From: Paenalcaligenes suwonensis
Lineage (GTDB): Bacteria > Pseudomonadota > Gammaproteobacteria > Burkholderiales > Burkholderiaceae_B
DNA: 64,000 bases
Assembly: GCF_011290505.1 (NCBI RefSeq)
Contig: NZ_JAANPV010000002.1
Coordinates: forward strand, 62,001 to 126,000
Direction of reading: 5' to 3'
Shown here: in pieces, positions 1-10,209 of the stretch
Position numbering within the stretch: position 1 is the stretch's first letter
Layout: the number at the start of each line of letters is the position of its first letter
Notes under the pieces: generated by a model
What the model was told of the DNA's origin: nothing
Databases searched by the model: none
The model's input: only the letters and a program-made list of their open reading frames with translations
Made by a program: the position numbers and the translations under genes

Positions 1-801
1 TTTTTTCAGAATGCTGTTTACTTCTTCTACGCTAGTAGGACGAGCTGCTACAAATGTCAGGTCTACCATAGACACGTTGATGGTAGGTACGCGTACAGCG
101 TAGCCATCCAACTTGCCGTTCAACTCAGGCAACACCAAACCTACTGCTGCCGCTGCACCAGTTTTGGTTGGGATCATGCTCATGGTTGCTGCACGTGCAC
201 GACGCAAGTCTTTGTGAGCAACGTCGATCAGCACTTGGTCGTTAGTGAAGGCGTGAATAGTGGTCATCAAACCATTCACAATCCCCAACTCTTGGTTCAA
301 AGGCTGTGCCAATGGTGCCAAGCAGTTAGTTGTACAAGAAGCGTTAGACACCACCGTGTCAGTTGCTTTCAGTACGTTGTGGTTCACACCGTACACAATC
401 GTTGCGTCTACATCTTTGCCGCCTGGTGCAGAAATCAACACTTTCTTAGCACCAGCTTGCAAGTGTGCGCTAGCAGCTTCTTTGGTGGTAAAGCGGCCTG
501 TGCAGTCCATGACCACGTCTACATTCAATTCGCCCCAAGGCAATTTAGTAGGATCACGCTCAGACAACAAACGAATACGATCACCATTGATGATCAAGTA
601 CTCTTTACCTTCCAACTCTACATCGGCGTTGAAACGGCCATGTACTGTATCGAAGCGAGTCAGGTGTCTAGCCACTTCGTCTTGGCCAGGAGCATTGATC
701 GCCACGATCTCAATACCGTGTTTTTTACCGTACTCGTAATGAGCGCGCAGTGTCATGCGTCCAATACGACCATAACCATTGATAGCGACGCGAATCGTCA
801 T
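1..801 (-). CDS. gap: Glyceraldehyde-3-phosphate dehydrogenase, type I (3' end cut by window edge)
   Basis: Interconverts glyceraldehyde 3-phosphate and 1,3-bisphosphoglycerate in the cytoplasm. The 267 visible codons start at [15 protein letters not shown], the N-terminal Rossmann GxGxxG. The catalytic cysteine is C156 in SNASCTTNC, and the downstream TTIHAF and [14 protein letters not shown] blocks are intact; the last ~65 residues lie outside the window. Oddity: after the second beta strand the usual ND (aspartate that binds the NAD ribose) reads N36-A37 in AINAPGQDE, so NADP use is possible (inference). It lies 15 bp after tkt on the same strand, an apparent tkt-gap operon linking the pentose phosphate branch with lower glycolysis or gluconeogenesis. 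The related erythrose-4-phosphate dehydrogenase is a less likely identity. Confidence 0.93.
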   Translation of the reverse strand, partial: MTIRVAINGYGRIGRMTLRAHYEYGKKHGIEIVAINAPGQDEVARHLTRFDTVHGRFNADVELEGKEYLIINGDRIRLLSERDPTKLPWGELNVDVVMDCTGRFTTKEAASAHLQAGAKKVLISAPGGKDVDATIVYGVNHNVLKATDTVVSNASCTTNCLAPLAQPLNQELGIVNGLMTTIHAFTNDQVLIDVAHKDLRRARAATMSMIPTKTGAAAAVGLVLPELNGKLDGYAVRVPTINVSMVDLTFVAARPTSVEEVNSILKK

Positions 802-816
802 CTTGGATCTCCTAAT

Positions 817-2862
817 TTACAAAATCTTTTCTACAGCAGCGACCAGCTTCGCAGCGGTCAGCCCAAAGTGCTCGAACAGTACATCAGCCGGCGCAGACGC
901 ACCGTAGCTGTCTATACCTAGAACGGCACCATCTAGGCCTACATATTTGTGCCACAAGCCTGTGGAGCCAGCCTCGATTGCCACACGTGGCAAACCAGCA
1001 GGCAACACCTCGTCGCGCCATGCTTTGTCTTGGGCATCAAAAATATTGGTGCAAGGCATGGATACCACGCGCACAGCAATACCTTTGTTCGCCAATTCCG
1101 CTTGAGCAGCTAATGCCAGCTCTACTTCGGAGCCTGTTGCCATAATGATGGCACGTGCATTATCAGCGTCACGCAATACATAACCACCACGCGCAATCGC
1201 CGCAACAGTTTTGCTATCACGTTCAATGAATGGCAGGTTTTGACGCGACAACAGCAATGCACTTGGGCCACCGTCTTTTACATTCAGACCAACGCTAGCG
1301 GGGCGACGTACGGACTCAATCCATGCCACTGCTGTTTCAGTGGTGTCGCAAGGACGCCATACATGCAGGTTAGGAATCAAACGCAGGCTGGAAGCGTGCT
1401 CAATAGATTGGTGTGTAGGGCCGTCTTCACCCAAACCAATAGAGTCGTGGGTAAACACGTGTACTACGCGCTGCTTCATCAGTGCAGCCATGCGAATGGC
1501 GTTACGAGAATAGTCAGAGAACGTCAGGAAGGTACCGCCAAATGGCAAGTAACCACCGTGCAAGGCCATACCGTTCATCACGGCAGCCATACCGAACTCA
1601 CGCACACCGTAGTTGATGTGACGACCAAACTGCACACCATCGTCTGTTGCACGTACAGCAACAACGCCAGGCCAGTTAGTCAGGTTAGAGCCAGTCAAGT
1701 CAGCTGAACCGCCCAACATTTCAGGCAAACCATCTACCAAGCCTTCAATAGCCAACTGGGACGCTTTGCGTGTTGCTACTGTTTGTGCAGCAGCTTGGGT
1801 TTTATTCAGCAACTCTTGTGCCAACTCGTCGAAGTTAGCGGGCAATTCGCTACGCAAACGACGGGCCAACTCTGTAGCCAATTCAGGATATTCAGCTTGG
1901 TAAGCTGCAAAGCGCTGTTCCCACTCGGCTTGCGCTGCAGCACCTTTGCTACGGCCATCCCAGTATTCGTATACATCGGCGGGAATTTCAAAGGCTGCAT
2001 GAGGCCAACCAATGGCTGCACGTGTAGCAGCAATTTCTTCGGCACCAAAAGGCGCACCGTGAGATTTCTCAGAGCCAGCTAACTTAGGGGAACCTTTACC
2101 AATCACTGTCTTACAGCAAATGATGGTTGGGCCGTTACCCTCTTTCACAAAGGCTTTAGCTTGTTGTACTGCTTTTTCCAGTGCCTCTACGCTGTGGCCG
2201 TCTACGTTTTCTACCACGTTCCAACCGTAACTGCGGAAGCGCTCTGGTGTGTTATCGCCAAACCAAGACTCTACTTTCCCGTCAATGGAAATGCCATTGT
2301 CGTCGTAGAACACAATCAGTTTGGACAGTTTCAGTGTGCCCGCCAACGAACATGCTTCGTGGGAAATACCTTCCATCAAGCAGCCGTCGCCCACAAACGC
2401 ATAGGTATTGTGATCCACAACATTGTGGCCTGGGCGGTTAAATTCTTTAGCCAACAAGGCTTCTGCCAGCGCCATACCCACAGCGTTAGAAATACCTTGT
2501 CCCAACGGACCTGTGGTGGTTTCCACACCGGCTGTTTCGCCAACTTCCGGGTGACCCGCTGTACGCGAGTGCAACTGACGGAAATTACGCAATTCTTCCA
2601 TAGGCAGATCGTAGCCAGTCAAGTGCAGCAATGCATAAATCAGCATCGAGCCATGGCCGTTAGACAACACGAAACGGTCACGATCAAACCATGCAGGATC
2701 AGCTGGATTATGTTTGAGGTGGCGTGTCCACAGCACTTCGGCAATTTCTGCCATCCCCATAGGCGCACCAGGGTGACCCGATTTAGCTTGTTGCACGGCA
2801 TCCATCGCCAGTGCACGAATGGCATTCGCCATGGGCGATACGGAAGAAGAGGATAAGTCCAT
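817..2862 (-). CDS. tkt: Transketolase
   Basis: Thiamine-diphosphate enzyme that moves two-carbon ketol units between sugar phosphates in the non-oxidative pentose phosphate pathway. With the start at [20 protein letters not shown] it is 681 residues, close to the family length of about 660-680. Visible marks are [13 protein letters not shown] near the N-terminus, the ThDP-binding [19 protein letters not shown], and the C-terminal pyrimidine-domain block [14 protein letters not shown]. An alternative upstream start at 2907 adds 15 residues that do not look family-like and has no better ribosome site. It is followed by gap after 15 bp, so the two are probably co-transcribed. Confidence 0.95.
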   Translation of the reverse strand: MDLSSSSVSPMANAIRALAMDAVQQAKSGHPGAPMGMAEIAEVLWTRHLKHNPADPAWFDRDRFVLSNGHGSMLIYALLHLTGYDLPMEELRNFRQLHSRTAGHPEVGETAGVETTTGPLGQGISNAVGMALAEALLAKEFNRPGHNVVDHNTYAFVGDGCLMEGISHEACSLAGTLKLSKLIVFYDDNGISIDGKVESWFGDNTPERFRSYGWNVVENVDGHSVEALEKAVQQAKAFVKEGNGPTIICCKTVIGKGSPKLAGSEKSHGAPFGAEEIAATRAAIGWPHAAFEIPADVYEYWDGRSKGAAAQAEWEQRFAAYQAEYPELATELARRLRSELPANFDELAQELLNKTQAAAQTVATRKASQLAIEGLVDGLPEMLGGSADLTGSNLTNWPGVVAVRATDDGVQFGRHINYGVREFGMAAVMNGMALHGGYLPFGGTFLTFSDYSRNAIRMAALMKQRVVHVFTHDSIGLGEDGPTHQSIEHASSLRLIPNLHVWRPCDTTETAVAWIESVRRPASVGLNVKDGGPSALLLSRQNLPFIERDSKTVAAIARGGYVLRDADNARAIIMATGSEVELALAAQAELANKGIAVRVVSMPCTNIFDAQDKAWRDEVLPAGLPRVAIEAGSTGLWHKYVGLDGAVLGIDSYGASAPADVLFEHFGLTAAKLVAAVEKIL

Positions 2863-3027
2863 TGGAAACTCTTGCAGGGCAAATGACACGATGTCCCGCC
2901 CTATCATCTACAGGTAGTTAGTAAAGCCATTCATTTTACCACCGCAAAGCCCGCAGCACCGCCACCCAAGCACTCCAGAGCTCGGTTATGCTGTAACAAG
3001 CACGACACTTCAAACTTAGCCAAGCAT

Positions 3028-3777
3028 ATGAATCTGCCACGTTTTTTTTGTGAAATAGACCTGCAAACAGGCACTACCGTTGAACTTAGCACCGAGCTGG
3101 CCCACTATATGCTCCGTGTTTTGCGCCTCAAAGATCAATCTACGGTCTGGCTTTTTAATGGCCAAGGCGGACAATTTTTGGCATCTTTACAACATCAAGG
3201 TAAAGGTGTGCTCGCACACATACTGGAATTTCAGGCACTGGAACGAGAGCTTCCACAACGTATCACCATTGCCCAAGGCTTGGCCTCTGGCGACAAAATG
3301 GATTGGATTGCCGAGAAGTGTACCGAGGTAGGTGTTAGCGCCTTAGCGCCTATTGCTGCACGCTACAGCGTTCTACAACTGCAAGGTGACAGGCTGCAAA
3401 AGCGCATACAACACTGGCAAAAAGTGGCACGCTCTGCCAGCGAACAATGTGGTCGTAATAAGGTAATGCACGTATCGCCCCCACAGCAGTTGGCCGCCTT
3501 CCTGCAAAGCCTGCCTGCTACGCCCCACACGCGTGTCATTTTCTGCGACCCCGATGCCGAACACGATTTAGACAGCGCTCTGAGCAATGTCGCCACGTGG
3601 CCAGACGCCCATCTGGTGTTTTTAATCGGTCCTGAAGGCGGGTGGTCAGAAGAAGAAAAGGCCCAAGCATTAGCTGCTGGGGCCTTGTCAATGCGTTTCG
3701 GCGCTCGTATTTTACGTACCGAAACTGCTGCTATAGCATTGGTTTCAGCAGCCAGCGCCAGATTGGGCTGGCTGTAG
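3028..3777 (+). CDS. rsmE: 16S rRNA (uracil1498-N3)-methyltransferase
   Basis: SPOUT-class methyltransferase that methylates N3 of U1498 in 16S rRNA using S-adenosylmethionine. The 249 residues match the family length. The N-terminal PUA-like part opens MNLPRFFCEIDL and contains LAHYMLRVLRLK. The SAM-binding trefoil knot is shown by FLIGPEGGWSEEE and the C-terminal LRTETAAIALVSA. It is divergent from tkt across about 165 bp and ends 3 bp before the converging barstar-like gene. Identification is firm. Confidence 0.93.
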   Translation: MNLPRFFCEIDLQTGTTVELSTELAHYMLRVLRLKDQSTVWLFNGQGGQFLASLQHQGKGVLAHILEFQALERELPQRITIAQGLASGDKMDWIAEKCTEVGVSALAPIAARYSVLQLQGDRLQKRIQHWQKVARSASEQCGRNKVMHVSPPQQLAAFLQSLPATPHTRVIFCDPDAEHDLDSALSNVATWPDAHLVFLIGPEGGWSEEEKAQALAAGALSMRFGARILRTETAAIALVSAASARLGWL

Positions 3778-3780
3778 ACA

Positions 3781-4263
3781 TCAATCCTGATATTCGGGTT
3801 CTACATCACCACCTGAGTAAGGGGTGGGCGCTACACCTGGCTCTGGCTCAGGGTGCTTGCCTGCATGAATAACCGTGTAGGCAAACATTTTGTCTTTGGT
3901 ACTGACAAAGTCGGCCACATCATTACACACACTCAAGATGGCCTGTGCGTGGCTTTCCAACGCTGGGTCACCTGTGTGTAACTTATCAAACCATAAATAC
4001 AGCCCTGTTTTTTGATCCAAGACGGTATCGCACAAACAATCATACAGTGCATCCAGATCACTACCGAAAAAATCGGGGTAATCCACTGCTTTCACAATAG
4101 CGCGCAGCACAGCTGAACAACTACGAGCACGATCACAATCTACTTCACCTACTGTGATTTCGGCCGCTTGTGCCATGGCTAAAATTTTACTTTTTTGTGC
4201 ATCGGTTGCATTAATCAGGCCACCCTGCTGCAACAGCTCTTGCAAATTGAGGCTTTGACTCAT
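3781..4263 (-). CDS. Barstar (barnase inhibitor) family protein
   Basis: A 160-residue protein whose middle carries the barstar signature DYPDFFGSDLDALYDCL, the helix-loop that in barstar blocks the active site of the RNase barnase. Classical barstar is about 90 residues; this one has about 60 extra N-terminal residues and an acidic, proline-rich tail (PEPEPGVAPTPY). An AAGGG ribosome site lies upstream of the ATG. No barnase-like RNase gene lies within the window, so it is an orphan inhibitor or has another partner. The fold assignment is good; the function in this organism is not known from the sequence. Confidence 0.8.
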   Translation of the reverse strand: MSQSLNLQELLQQGGLINATDAQKSKILAMAQAAEITVGEVDCDRARSCSAVLRAIVKAVDYPDFFGSDLDALYDCLCDTVLDQKTGLYLWFDKLHTGDPALESHAQAILSVCNDVADFVSTKDKMFAYTVIHAGKHPEPEPGVAPTPYSGGDVEPEYQD

Positions 4264-4599
4264 TGCGATGCCCTTCTAAAAACGTTGACTTCCTGGCTAT
4301 ACATAATACCTGCTCAATCTGAACCGATTAGCCCTTTACTTACGGCTAATCCGAACAATAAATTAGAAACTTGCCTATCGCCAGTACATTCGTCATGACT
4401 GAGAACTTACCGTTTACGGTCAGAATCGTGCAGCCTGCACAGACACAACCCGTAACGTTTTTATCTTAGGCGATATGTAGACGTAGCGATGGGTTTTTAA
4501 TCCATTTAGCAGTCTCTGCGCAAGCGGTCGAAGAAACCGTTTCTTTCACTCAACACTTCAATTCTAATATTGCAAAATACCTACAATAGCATACGCATT
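4264..4599. other. Gene-free spacer between barstar-like gene and maeB terminator
   Basis: About 335 bases with no coding sequence I would support. Short open frames here lack ribosome sites and family features. It presumably holds the promoter of the barstar-like gene, but I see no convincing -35/-10 pair. A weak hairpin of 7-bp arms around 4488-4505 is the only structure noticed. Confidence 0.5.
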
Positions 4600-4633
4600 A
4601 AAAAATGGCCTGCGCTCTGTTAAGAGGCAGGCC
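4600..4633 (-). terminator. Rho-independent terminator of maeB
   Basis: Read on the minus strand, GGCCTGC and GCAGGCC form a 7-bp GC-rich stem (4607-4613 with 4627-4633) around a 13-base loop, followed by a run of T. It starts 12 bp after the maeB stop codon. Confidence 0.85.
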
Positions 4634-4644
4634 AGTCGCGAAAC

Positions 4645-6936
4645 TTAGTCGCGTGTGGTGTTTGCATCCACCACCGTCAGTGCGGTCATATTAATAATTC
4701 TACGCACTGATGAACTGGAGGTCATGATGCTGATAGGTGCATTAGCGCCTAGCAAGAATGGCCCCACCGCCACGTTACCACCTGCTTCTGTCTTCAACAG
4801 GTTGTAAGCAATATTACCGGCATCTACGTTAGGGCAAATCAGCAAATTCGCTGCGCCGTCTAATGTAGTTTGCGGCAAGATGCGTTTGCGCAAGCTTTCA
4901 TCCAACGCGCAATCACCATGCATTTCACCATCCACTTGCAATGCAGGAGCTTGCTCACGGATCAAGCTCAATGCTTCGCGCATTTTGCCACCCGAAGACG
5001 AGCTGCCTGTACCGAAGTTAGAACGTGACAACAAAGCTGCTTTAGGCTCGATGTTCAGTTCACGCATGCGATTAGCCGCTGCGATAGTGATTTCAGCAAT
5101 CTGGGCTGCATCAGGGTTGTCGTTTACATGGGTATCCGCCAATGCAACCGTACGCTCACGCAGCAACAAGATGTTCATGGCGCTGTATGTTTTTGCACCA
5201 GGGCGTTTACCAATGACTTCATCAATAAAGCGCAGGTGATTCGCGTAGCTCCCTACCGTACCGCAGATCATGCCATCCGCTTCGCCCAGGTGCAGCATCA
5301 TGGCACCAATCAAAGTGAAACGCCTACGCATTTCTACACGAGCCATTTCTTTGGTCACGCCATCGCGGCAACGCATTTCCCAGTACGCTGTCCAGTAACG
5401 GTTAAAGCGATCATCTTGCTCTGGGTTGGTAACATCTACGTCCACACCCAAGCGCATACGCAAACCATAACGCTCTATACGCTGCTCAAGCACAGCAGGC
5501 CTACCAATCAGTATAGGCGTTGCTAATTTCTCGTCTACGATCACCTGTACAGCACGCAGAACACGCTCATCTTCACCTTCGGCAAACACAATGCGTGATT
5601 TACCACCGTTTTTCACGATGTTCTTCGCAGAGCCGTACACCGGTTTCATGAACGCGCCAGAACGGTACACAAACTGCTGCAACTGGTACACGTAGGCGTC
5701 GAAGTCTTCGATAGGACGTGTAGCCACACCTTCTTCCATACCGGCTTTAGCAACGGCAGGCGCAATACGTGCGATCAAACGGGAATCAAAAGGCTTAGGA
5801 ATGAGGTACTCAGGACCAAATTCCAAACTTTCGATGTTGTAGGCAGCTGCCACAATTTCGTCTTGCTCTTCACGGGCCAATTGGCAAATCGCGTGCACAG
5901 CTGCAATTTCCATGCCTCGTGTAATGGTAGTGGCACCAATATCCAATGCGCCACGGAAGATGTACGGGAAGCACAGTACGTTGTTGACTTGGTTAGGGTA
6001 GTCAGAACGACCTGTTGCAATCACTACGTCATCGCGTACTGCGTGTGCATCTTCAGGCAGAATTTCAGGGTTAGGGTTAGCCAATGCCAAGATCAGTGGA
6101 CGAGCAGCCATACGCTTCAGCATGTCTTGCTTCAGTACACCACCGGCGGACAAGCCCAAGAACACGTCAGCGTTGTCTACTACATCGGCCAATTTACGTG
6201 CATCAGTATCTTGTACAAAACGCTCTTTGGTTTCGTCCATCAATACGGTACGGCCTTTGTAAACCACACCTTCGATGTCCGTTAACCAGATGTTTTTCTT
6301 TGGCAAACCCAAGTCTACCAGCAGTTCCAAACATGCCAACGCCGCAGCGCCCGCACCGGAAACCACTACTTTTACGTTGTCGAGTTTTTTGTCTACCACA
6401 GCCAAACCGTTCAGGAATGCGGCAGCTACACAGATAGCAGTACCGTGCTGATCATCGTGGAAAACAGGAATCTTCATGCGCTCACGCAGCTTTTTCTCTA
6501 CGATAAAGCACTCAGGCGCTTTAATATCTTCTAGGTTGATCCCACCAAAAGTAGGCTCCAACCCAGCAATAATATCTACCAGTTTTTCTGGGTCTGTTTC
6601 GTTGATCTCGATATCGAACACATCAATACCGGCAAAGTTCTTAAACAGAACCGCTTTACCTTCCATCACAGGCTTGGATGCCAACGCACCAATATTGCCC
6701 AGCCCCAGCACAGCAGTACCGTTGGTGATAACACCCACCAAATTACCGCGCCCGGTATAACGGAAGGCATTTTGGGGATCAGCCACAATTTCCTCACAAG
6801 CGGCTGCAACGCCTGGAGAGTACGCCAACGCCAGATCACGCTGGTTGGATAACTGCTTGGTAGGTGTCACTGACAGTTTGCCAGGGCGACCTTGCTCGTG
6901 ATACTCGAGCGCTGCCTTGCGAAGATTTTCATCCAT
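4645..6936 (-). CDS. maeB: NADP-dependent malic enzyme with C-terminal phosphotransacetylase domain
   Basis: Decarboxylates malate to pyruvate with reduction of NADP, supplying pyruvate and NADPH during growth on C4 acids. 763 residues from [16 protein letters not shown]; the first ~425 form the malic enzyme part ([29 protein letters not shown](P)-fold [13 protein letters not shown]), and about 430-760 form the phosphate acetyl/butyryltransferase domain ([33 protein letters not shown]). In characterised MaeB proteins this second domain is regulatory rather than a working transferase. A TTG start three codons upstream is possible, but the ATG fits the family better. Monocistronic, with its own terminator. 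Fits the TRAP dicarboxylate transporter found elsewhere in the window. Confidence 0.94.
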   Translation of the reverse strand: MDENLRKAALEYHEQGRPGKLSVTPTKQLSNQRDLALAYSPGVAAACEEIVADPQNAFRYTGRGNLVGVITNGTAVLGLGNIGALASKPVMEGKAVLFKNFAGIDVFDIEINETDPEKLVDIIAGLEPTFGGINLEDIKAPECFIVEKKLRERMKIPVFHDDQHGTAICVAAAFLNGLAVVDKKLDNVKVVVSGAGAAALACLELLVDLGLPKKNIWLTDIEGVVYKGRTVLMDETKERFVQDTDARKLADVVDNADVFLGLSAGGVLKQDMLKRMAARPLILALANPNPEILPEDAHAVRDDVVIATGRSDYPNQVNNVLCFPYIFRGALDIGATTITRGMEIAAVHAICQLAREEQDEIVAAAYNIESLEFGPEYLIPKPFDSRLIARIAPAVAKAGMEEGVATRPIEDFDAYVYQLQQFVYRSGAFMKPVYGSAKNIVKNGGKSRIVFAEGEDERVLRAVQVIVDEKLATPILIGRPAVLEQRIERYGLRMRLGVDVDVTNPEQDDRFNRYWTAYWEMRCRDGVTKEMARVEMRRRFTLIGAMMLHLGEADGMICGTVGSYANHLRFIDEVIGKRPGAKTYSAMNILLLRERTVALADTHVNDNPDAAQIAEITIAAANRMRELNIEPKAALLSRSNFGTGSSSSGGKMREALSLIREQAPALQVDGEMHGDCALDESLRKRILPQTTLDGAANLLICPNVDAGNIAYNLLKTEAGGNVAVGPFLLGANAPISIMTSSSSVRRIINMTALTVVDANTTRD

Positions 6937-7055
6937 AACGTTCAACCACTTACTCTAGAAATTCAACAACTAAATACAGGGCTAACCCTAAAGAAGACCA
7001 TTCTATCCTCTAGCCCATACGGAACACATGCTGCAGGGCAACAAAACGTGTGGCC

Positions 7056-7982
7056 CTACGCTTTTATACTATCCCACTCTTGTGCTGGGTGTGTGAAACA
7101 TCCTTTAGGATCAAAGCATTGCTTCATTTCCATGTCACTATCCATGGCGGCAACCTGTAGGCTTTTTTCACGCCCCGCAGCTAGCTGCGCCTGCTCATAT
7201 AGCGTAGCATCCGCTAAAACACGCGCATCCAACACCACCCATTCCAACCACCCCAAGTCGCCGCCACTTCCCAACAGCAGATGTGCCAAATTCAAATCAC
7301 GATCAGCCTGCGCTGGTTGTAAGGCATCTAAGCGGTAACGCGCCTCCCATGTGGGCTGCGCTAAACACGCTTGCCCCACAGGGCTAGTCTGCAATTGAAA
7401 CAGCTGTGGCACCAACTGACGTAAGCGGGCGGTATTTAAGGGTTTAGTATTGTTCTGTCCAAACGCCCCCAAGCTAGACACCGACCCATCATCCATCAAC
7501 AACGAGGCATGGACCACACCCGATAAATGCGTATAGCCAGTACGCCAGCTTTGTGAGTGCCTATCTAACAACCAAGCAGCAATGCTCCATTCCGCAGGCC
7601 ATGCCGCTAAAGCATGTAAACCCGCTTGGCTTAACTCGCCCAATAAACACCCTGGTTGCACAAACCATTGCCCCGTTTCAGGCTGCAAAATCTGAAACTG
7701 CTTCAGCTTTTTAGGATTTATCCATAAGGTAGGCAAGACATCTTCTTGCTGGCGATGCGGTATTTCCGCCAACCCCATCACCACCTGATGCTGCCCACAC
7801 AGATGACGAGCATGATGCACATCAGCAGGGGTTTCCGGTACAAACAGCATCTGCTCTTCGCCCGTGATGCTCTTCTCACCCTCGGCTTTTTGGCTAAGTT
7901 GCAAACAAAACTGATCCCAAGCACTTACCTGCTCAACCTGCCTACGACCAGACAGAAAAGCCCTACGCGATTCAGAATGCAT
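7056..7982 (-). CDS. Degenerate FAD-binding (PCMH/FAD_binding_4-like) protein, function unknown
   Basis: 308 residues with a good AGGAAAA ribosome site. I do not recognise a characterised gene. The middle follows the layout of FAD-linked oxidase domains: a position-specific LWINPKKLKQFQIL strand, WFVQPGCLLGELSQAGL (the V-x-PG..L..L.. pattern), a region ending VVHASLLMDDGSV, and LLLGSGGDLGWLEWVVLDA, which resembles the liGS-GtLGiit block of glycolate oxidase GlcE-type proteins. The usual RGGGTS/N-type FAD pyrophosphate loop is not evident, so flavin binding may be lost. The N-terminus SRRAFLSGRRQ resembles a twin-arginine leader only superficially because no hydrophobic stretch follows. Lies upstream of maeB on the same strand, 120 bp away. 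Confidence 0.55.
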   Translation of the reverse strand: MHSESRRAFLSGRRQVEQVSAWDQFCLQLSQKAEGEKSITGEEQMLFVPETPADVHHARHLCGQHQVVMGLAEIPHRQQEDVLPTLWINPKKLKQFQILQPETGQWFVQPGCLLGELSQAGLHALAAWPAEWSIAAWLLDRHSQSWRTGYTHLSGVVHASLLMDDGSVSSLGAFGQNNTKPLNTARLRQLVPQLFQLQTSPVGQACLAQPTWEARYRLDALQPAQADRDLNLAHLLLGSGGDLGWLEWVVLDARVLADATLYEQAQLAAGREKSLQVAAMDSDMEMKQCFDPKGCFTHPAQEWDSIKA

Positions 7983-8073
7983 TGTATTTTCCTGCCATAT
8001 GCTTATGATTAAAGGGTTAATCCTGACTCAGCCACCGCCATAACGCGGCCCTTTATACCGAGATCCCTGCTTT

Positions 8074-9234
8074 ATGTTTCGCCCAGCGCATCGAACCGCA
8101 CACATCACTCCATTTCATGCGGTAGAACTGCTCAAAGAAGCCAACGCCTTGATTGCCCAAGGCAAAGATATTATCAGCCTGGGCATAGGTGAACCAGACT
8201 TCACCGCGCCAGCCGCTGTAGTACACGCACTACAAGCAGCCAGTGAAGCGGGACGCAGCCAATACACACCCCCACTGGGCGAGCCAGCCTTACGCGCCGC
8301 CATTAGCCATTACTACCAACACTTTTTTGGCGCGACCAACGTCACCCCTGATCGTATTGTAGTCACCGCGGGTGCTTCGGGCGCACTGACCTTGGCCGCG
8401 CTGGCACTGATTAACCCAGGCGATGAAGTACTCATGCCTGATCCGTCGTACCCAGCAAATCAAAACTTTGTCACGGCGGCTGGCGGTAAAACCATTCTGG
8501 TGCCCACCACGGCAGAGCAACGCTTTCAATTAAATGCCGAACACGTACGCCAGCACTGGAACGAACGCACGCGTGGGGTGCTAATTGCCTCCCCCAGCAA
8601 TCCTACTGGTGCCACAATTAGCCGCGAAGCGCTGCAAGCACTGATTACCGAAGTACGTGCACGTGATGGCTTTATCATCATGGATGAAATTTATCTGGGT
8701 ATTTACTACGAAGACAAGCCTCTTAGTGCTCTCACGTTGGATGATGACATTATCATCATCAACAGCTTCTCTAAGTACTTTCACATGACAGGCTGGCGCT
8801 TAGGCTGGATGATTGTTCCCCCAGCACTGATCCCTACCATTGATCGTCTGGCAGCGAGCTTAGCCATTTGCGCTCCCTCTTTAGCACAGCACGCTGCACT
8901 AGCGTGTTTTACCAATGAAAGCATGGCGATTTATGAAGAACGTAGGTTGGCCTTTAAAGCCCGCCGCGACTTCCTACTGTCTGCCTTTGCACAGATTGGC
9001 TTGGACGTCCCTGTCAAACCTGATGGCGCCTTCTATATCTATGCCGACATCAAAGCGCACAGTAATAACAGCGAAGACTTCTCTAAACGCCTGCTGCACG
9101 AAGCGGGCGTAGCAGCTGTACCTGGGCGCGACTTTGGTCCTACTATGGCCCATCACTCATTACGCTTTTCGTACTCCACATCCTTAGAACGCTTGCATGA
9201 AGCCGTAGAGCGCATGCGCCGTTTCTTGGCGTAA
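8074..9234 (+). CDS. Class I/II pyridoxal-phosphate aminotransferase
   Basis: Fold-type I PLP aminotransferase of 386 residues. Visible residues: the N-terminal substrate loop SLGIGEPDF, SPSNPTGA with N176, D204 and Y207 in IIMDEIYLGI that contact the cofactor, the Schiff-base lysine K234 in SFSKYFHMTGWRLGW with the phosphate-binding R242, and the C-terminal LRFSYSTS arginine that binds the substrate carboxylate. The family includes AspC-, AlaA- and DapL-like enzymes, and the substrate cannot be told from the sequence alone. It is a single-gene unit closed by a strong hairpin terminator and is divergent from the FAD-like gene. Confidence 0.88.
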   Translation: MFRPAHRTAHITPFHAVELLKEANALIAQGKDIISLGIGEPDFTAPAAVVHALQAASEAGRSQYTPPLGEPALRAAISHYYQHFFGATNVTPDRIVVTAGASGALTLAALALINPGDEVLMPDPSYPANQNFVTAAGGKTILVPTTAEQRFQLNAEHVRQHWNERTRGVLIASPSNPTGATISREALQALITEVRARDGFIIMDEIYLGIYYEDKPLSALTLDDDIIIINSFSKYFHMTGWRLGWMIVPPALIPTIDRLAASLAICAPSLAQHAALACFTNESMAIYEERRLAFKARRDFLLSAFAQIGLDVPVKPDGAFYIYADIKAHSNNSEDFSKRLLHEAGVAAVPGRDFGPTMAHHSLRFSYSTSLERLHEAVERMRRFLA

Positions 9235-9246
9235 GTCAGCAAACAT

Positions 9247-9290
9247 AAAAAAATGCCCCACTATGATCTACGGTAGTGGGGCATTTTTTA
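9247..9290 (+). terminator. Bidirectional terminator between aminotransferase and lytic transglycosylase
   Basis: An 11-bp perfect stem (9253-9263 with 9274-9284, ATGCCCCACTA) is flanked by A-run and T-run, so it can stop transcription from both converging genes. Confidence 0.92.
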
Positions 9291-9297
9291 TATGCAC

Positions 9298-10134
9298 TTA
9301 ATCACGTATGGGAATACCTGACGCCAACGCCATACGACGGCGCTCGGCCAACACCCTGGCACCATAGCCGCCGTCGCTAGGGCCAGTTGCCCCCACATAG
9401 CACGCTAGCGCTCCGGTCAGCGAACCTCTACGCTTTCTACAGTCATAGAGAATCTGCGTACCAGCACGTATATTAGCCTCAGGGCTAAATACCGCCAGCT
9501 CTCGCTCTACGTAGTTTTCTAGTTTGTCACGGTGTACACGTGTCATGACTTGCATCAAGCCCTGCGCCCCCGCATGACTTTCAGCAAAGGGATTATAGCT
9601 GGACTCAATCGCAATCACTGCCAGAATCAATTGCGGGTCTATACGCTTCTCGGCTCCCACCGTGAATGCAGTTTGTACCAAGGCTCCTGACACGCTGTGG
9701 GCAATTTTATATTTGCGCGCAATATAACTGCGCAATGCCTGAAACTGTGTTTTAGAAATACCGCCTACGTTAGTGCCAGCTACCGTACGCTGCAACGTAT
9801 CCACAAAACCTTGATACGCTGAATACTCAATTTCTTCTTCCTCTATAGGAGGCGGGGGTTCTTCCCCCTCTTCTACAGCCACTGCACCACTCGTGGCATC
9901 CGGAATCATCCAGGCAAACTGAGCGAAATTATCGTTATTCAACACTTCTGGCCGCAATGCATCTACCATCACAGAGTACAGCTGCCTAGCTTGTTCCCGT
10001 ATAGAGGGCACAACCAGCCCCGCCGCAACGGTAACCAACACGGCAATACCTAAGTAAATCGCACACATGTGTACGAACTCGCTAATGCGATAACGTACTA
10101 ACCTGAGGCCTTGATGTGCCCAGTCTGGATTCAT
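9298..10134 (-). CDS. Membrane-anchored lytic transglycosylase (SLT domain)
   Basis: Cleaves peptidoglycan glycan strands to 1,6-anhydromuropeptides at the periplasmic side. 278 residues: a single transmembrane segment at about 22-43, an acidic proline-rich linker at 88-103, and a C-terminal SLT (lysozyme-like) domain at about 150-270. The catalytic glutamate is E177 in LAVIAIESSYNPFA, followed by the family block HAGAQGLMQVM. A clear AAGGAG ribosome site supports the ATG at 10134. Named MltC/EmtA-type groups are not distinguishable from what is seen. It is divergent from ubiD across 75 bp. Confidence 0.88.
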   Translation of the reverse strand: MNPDWAHQGLRLVRYRISEFVHMCAIYLGIAVLVTVAAGLVVPSIREQARQLYSVMVDALRPEVLNNDNFAQFAWMIPDATSGAVAVEEGEEPPPPIEEEEIEYSAYQGFVDTLQRTVAGTNVGGISKTQFQALRSYIARKYKIAHSVSGALVQTAFTVGAEKRIDPQLILAVIAIESSYNPFAESHAGAQGLMQVMTRVHRDKLENYVERELAVFSPEANIRAGTQILYDCRKRRGSLTGALACYVGATGPSDGGYGARVLAERRRMALASGIPIRD

Positions 10135-10209
10135 ACCCGGACTCCTTCATAATCCTATAGGTATAATCTTAACAACCTTTACCCCAGAAAACCGGAGTAT
10201 CTCTTTACA

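Noticed and set aside
4195-4398. Small plus-strand frame over the barstar-like start
   Set aside because: Antisense to the real start, with no ribosome site and no similarity to known proteins.
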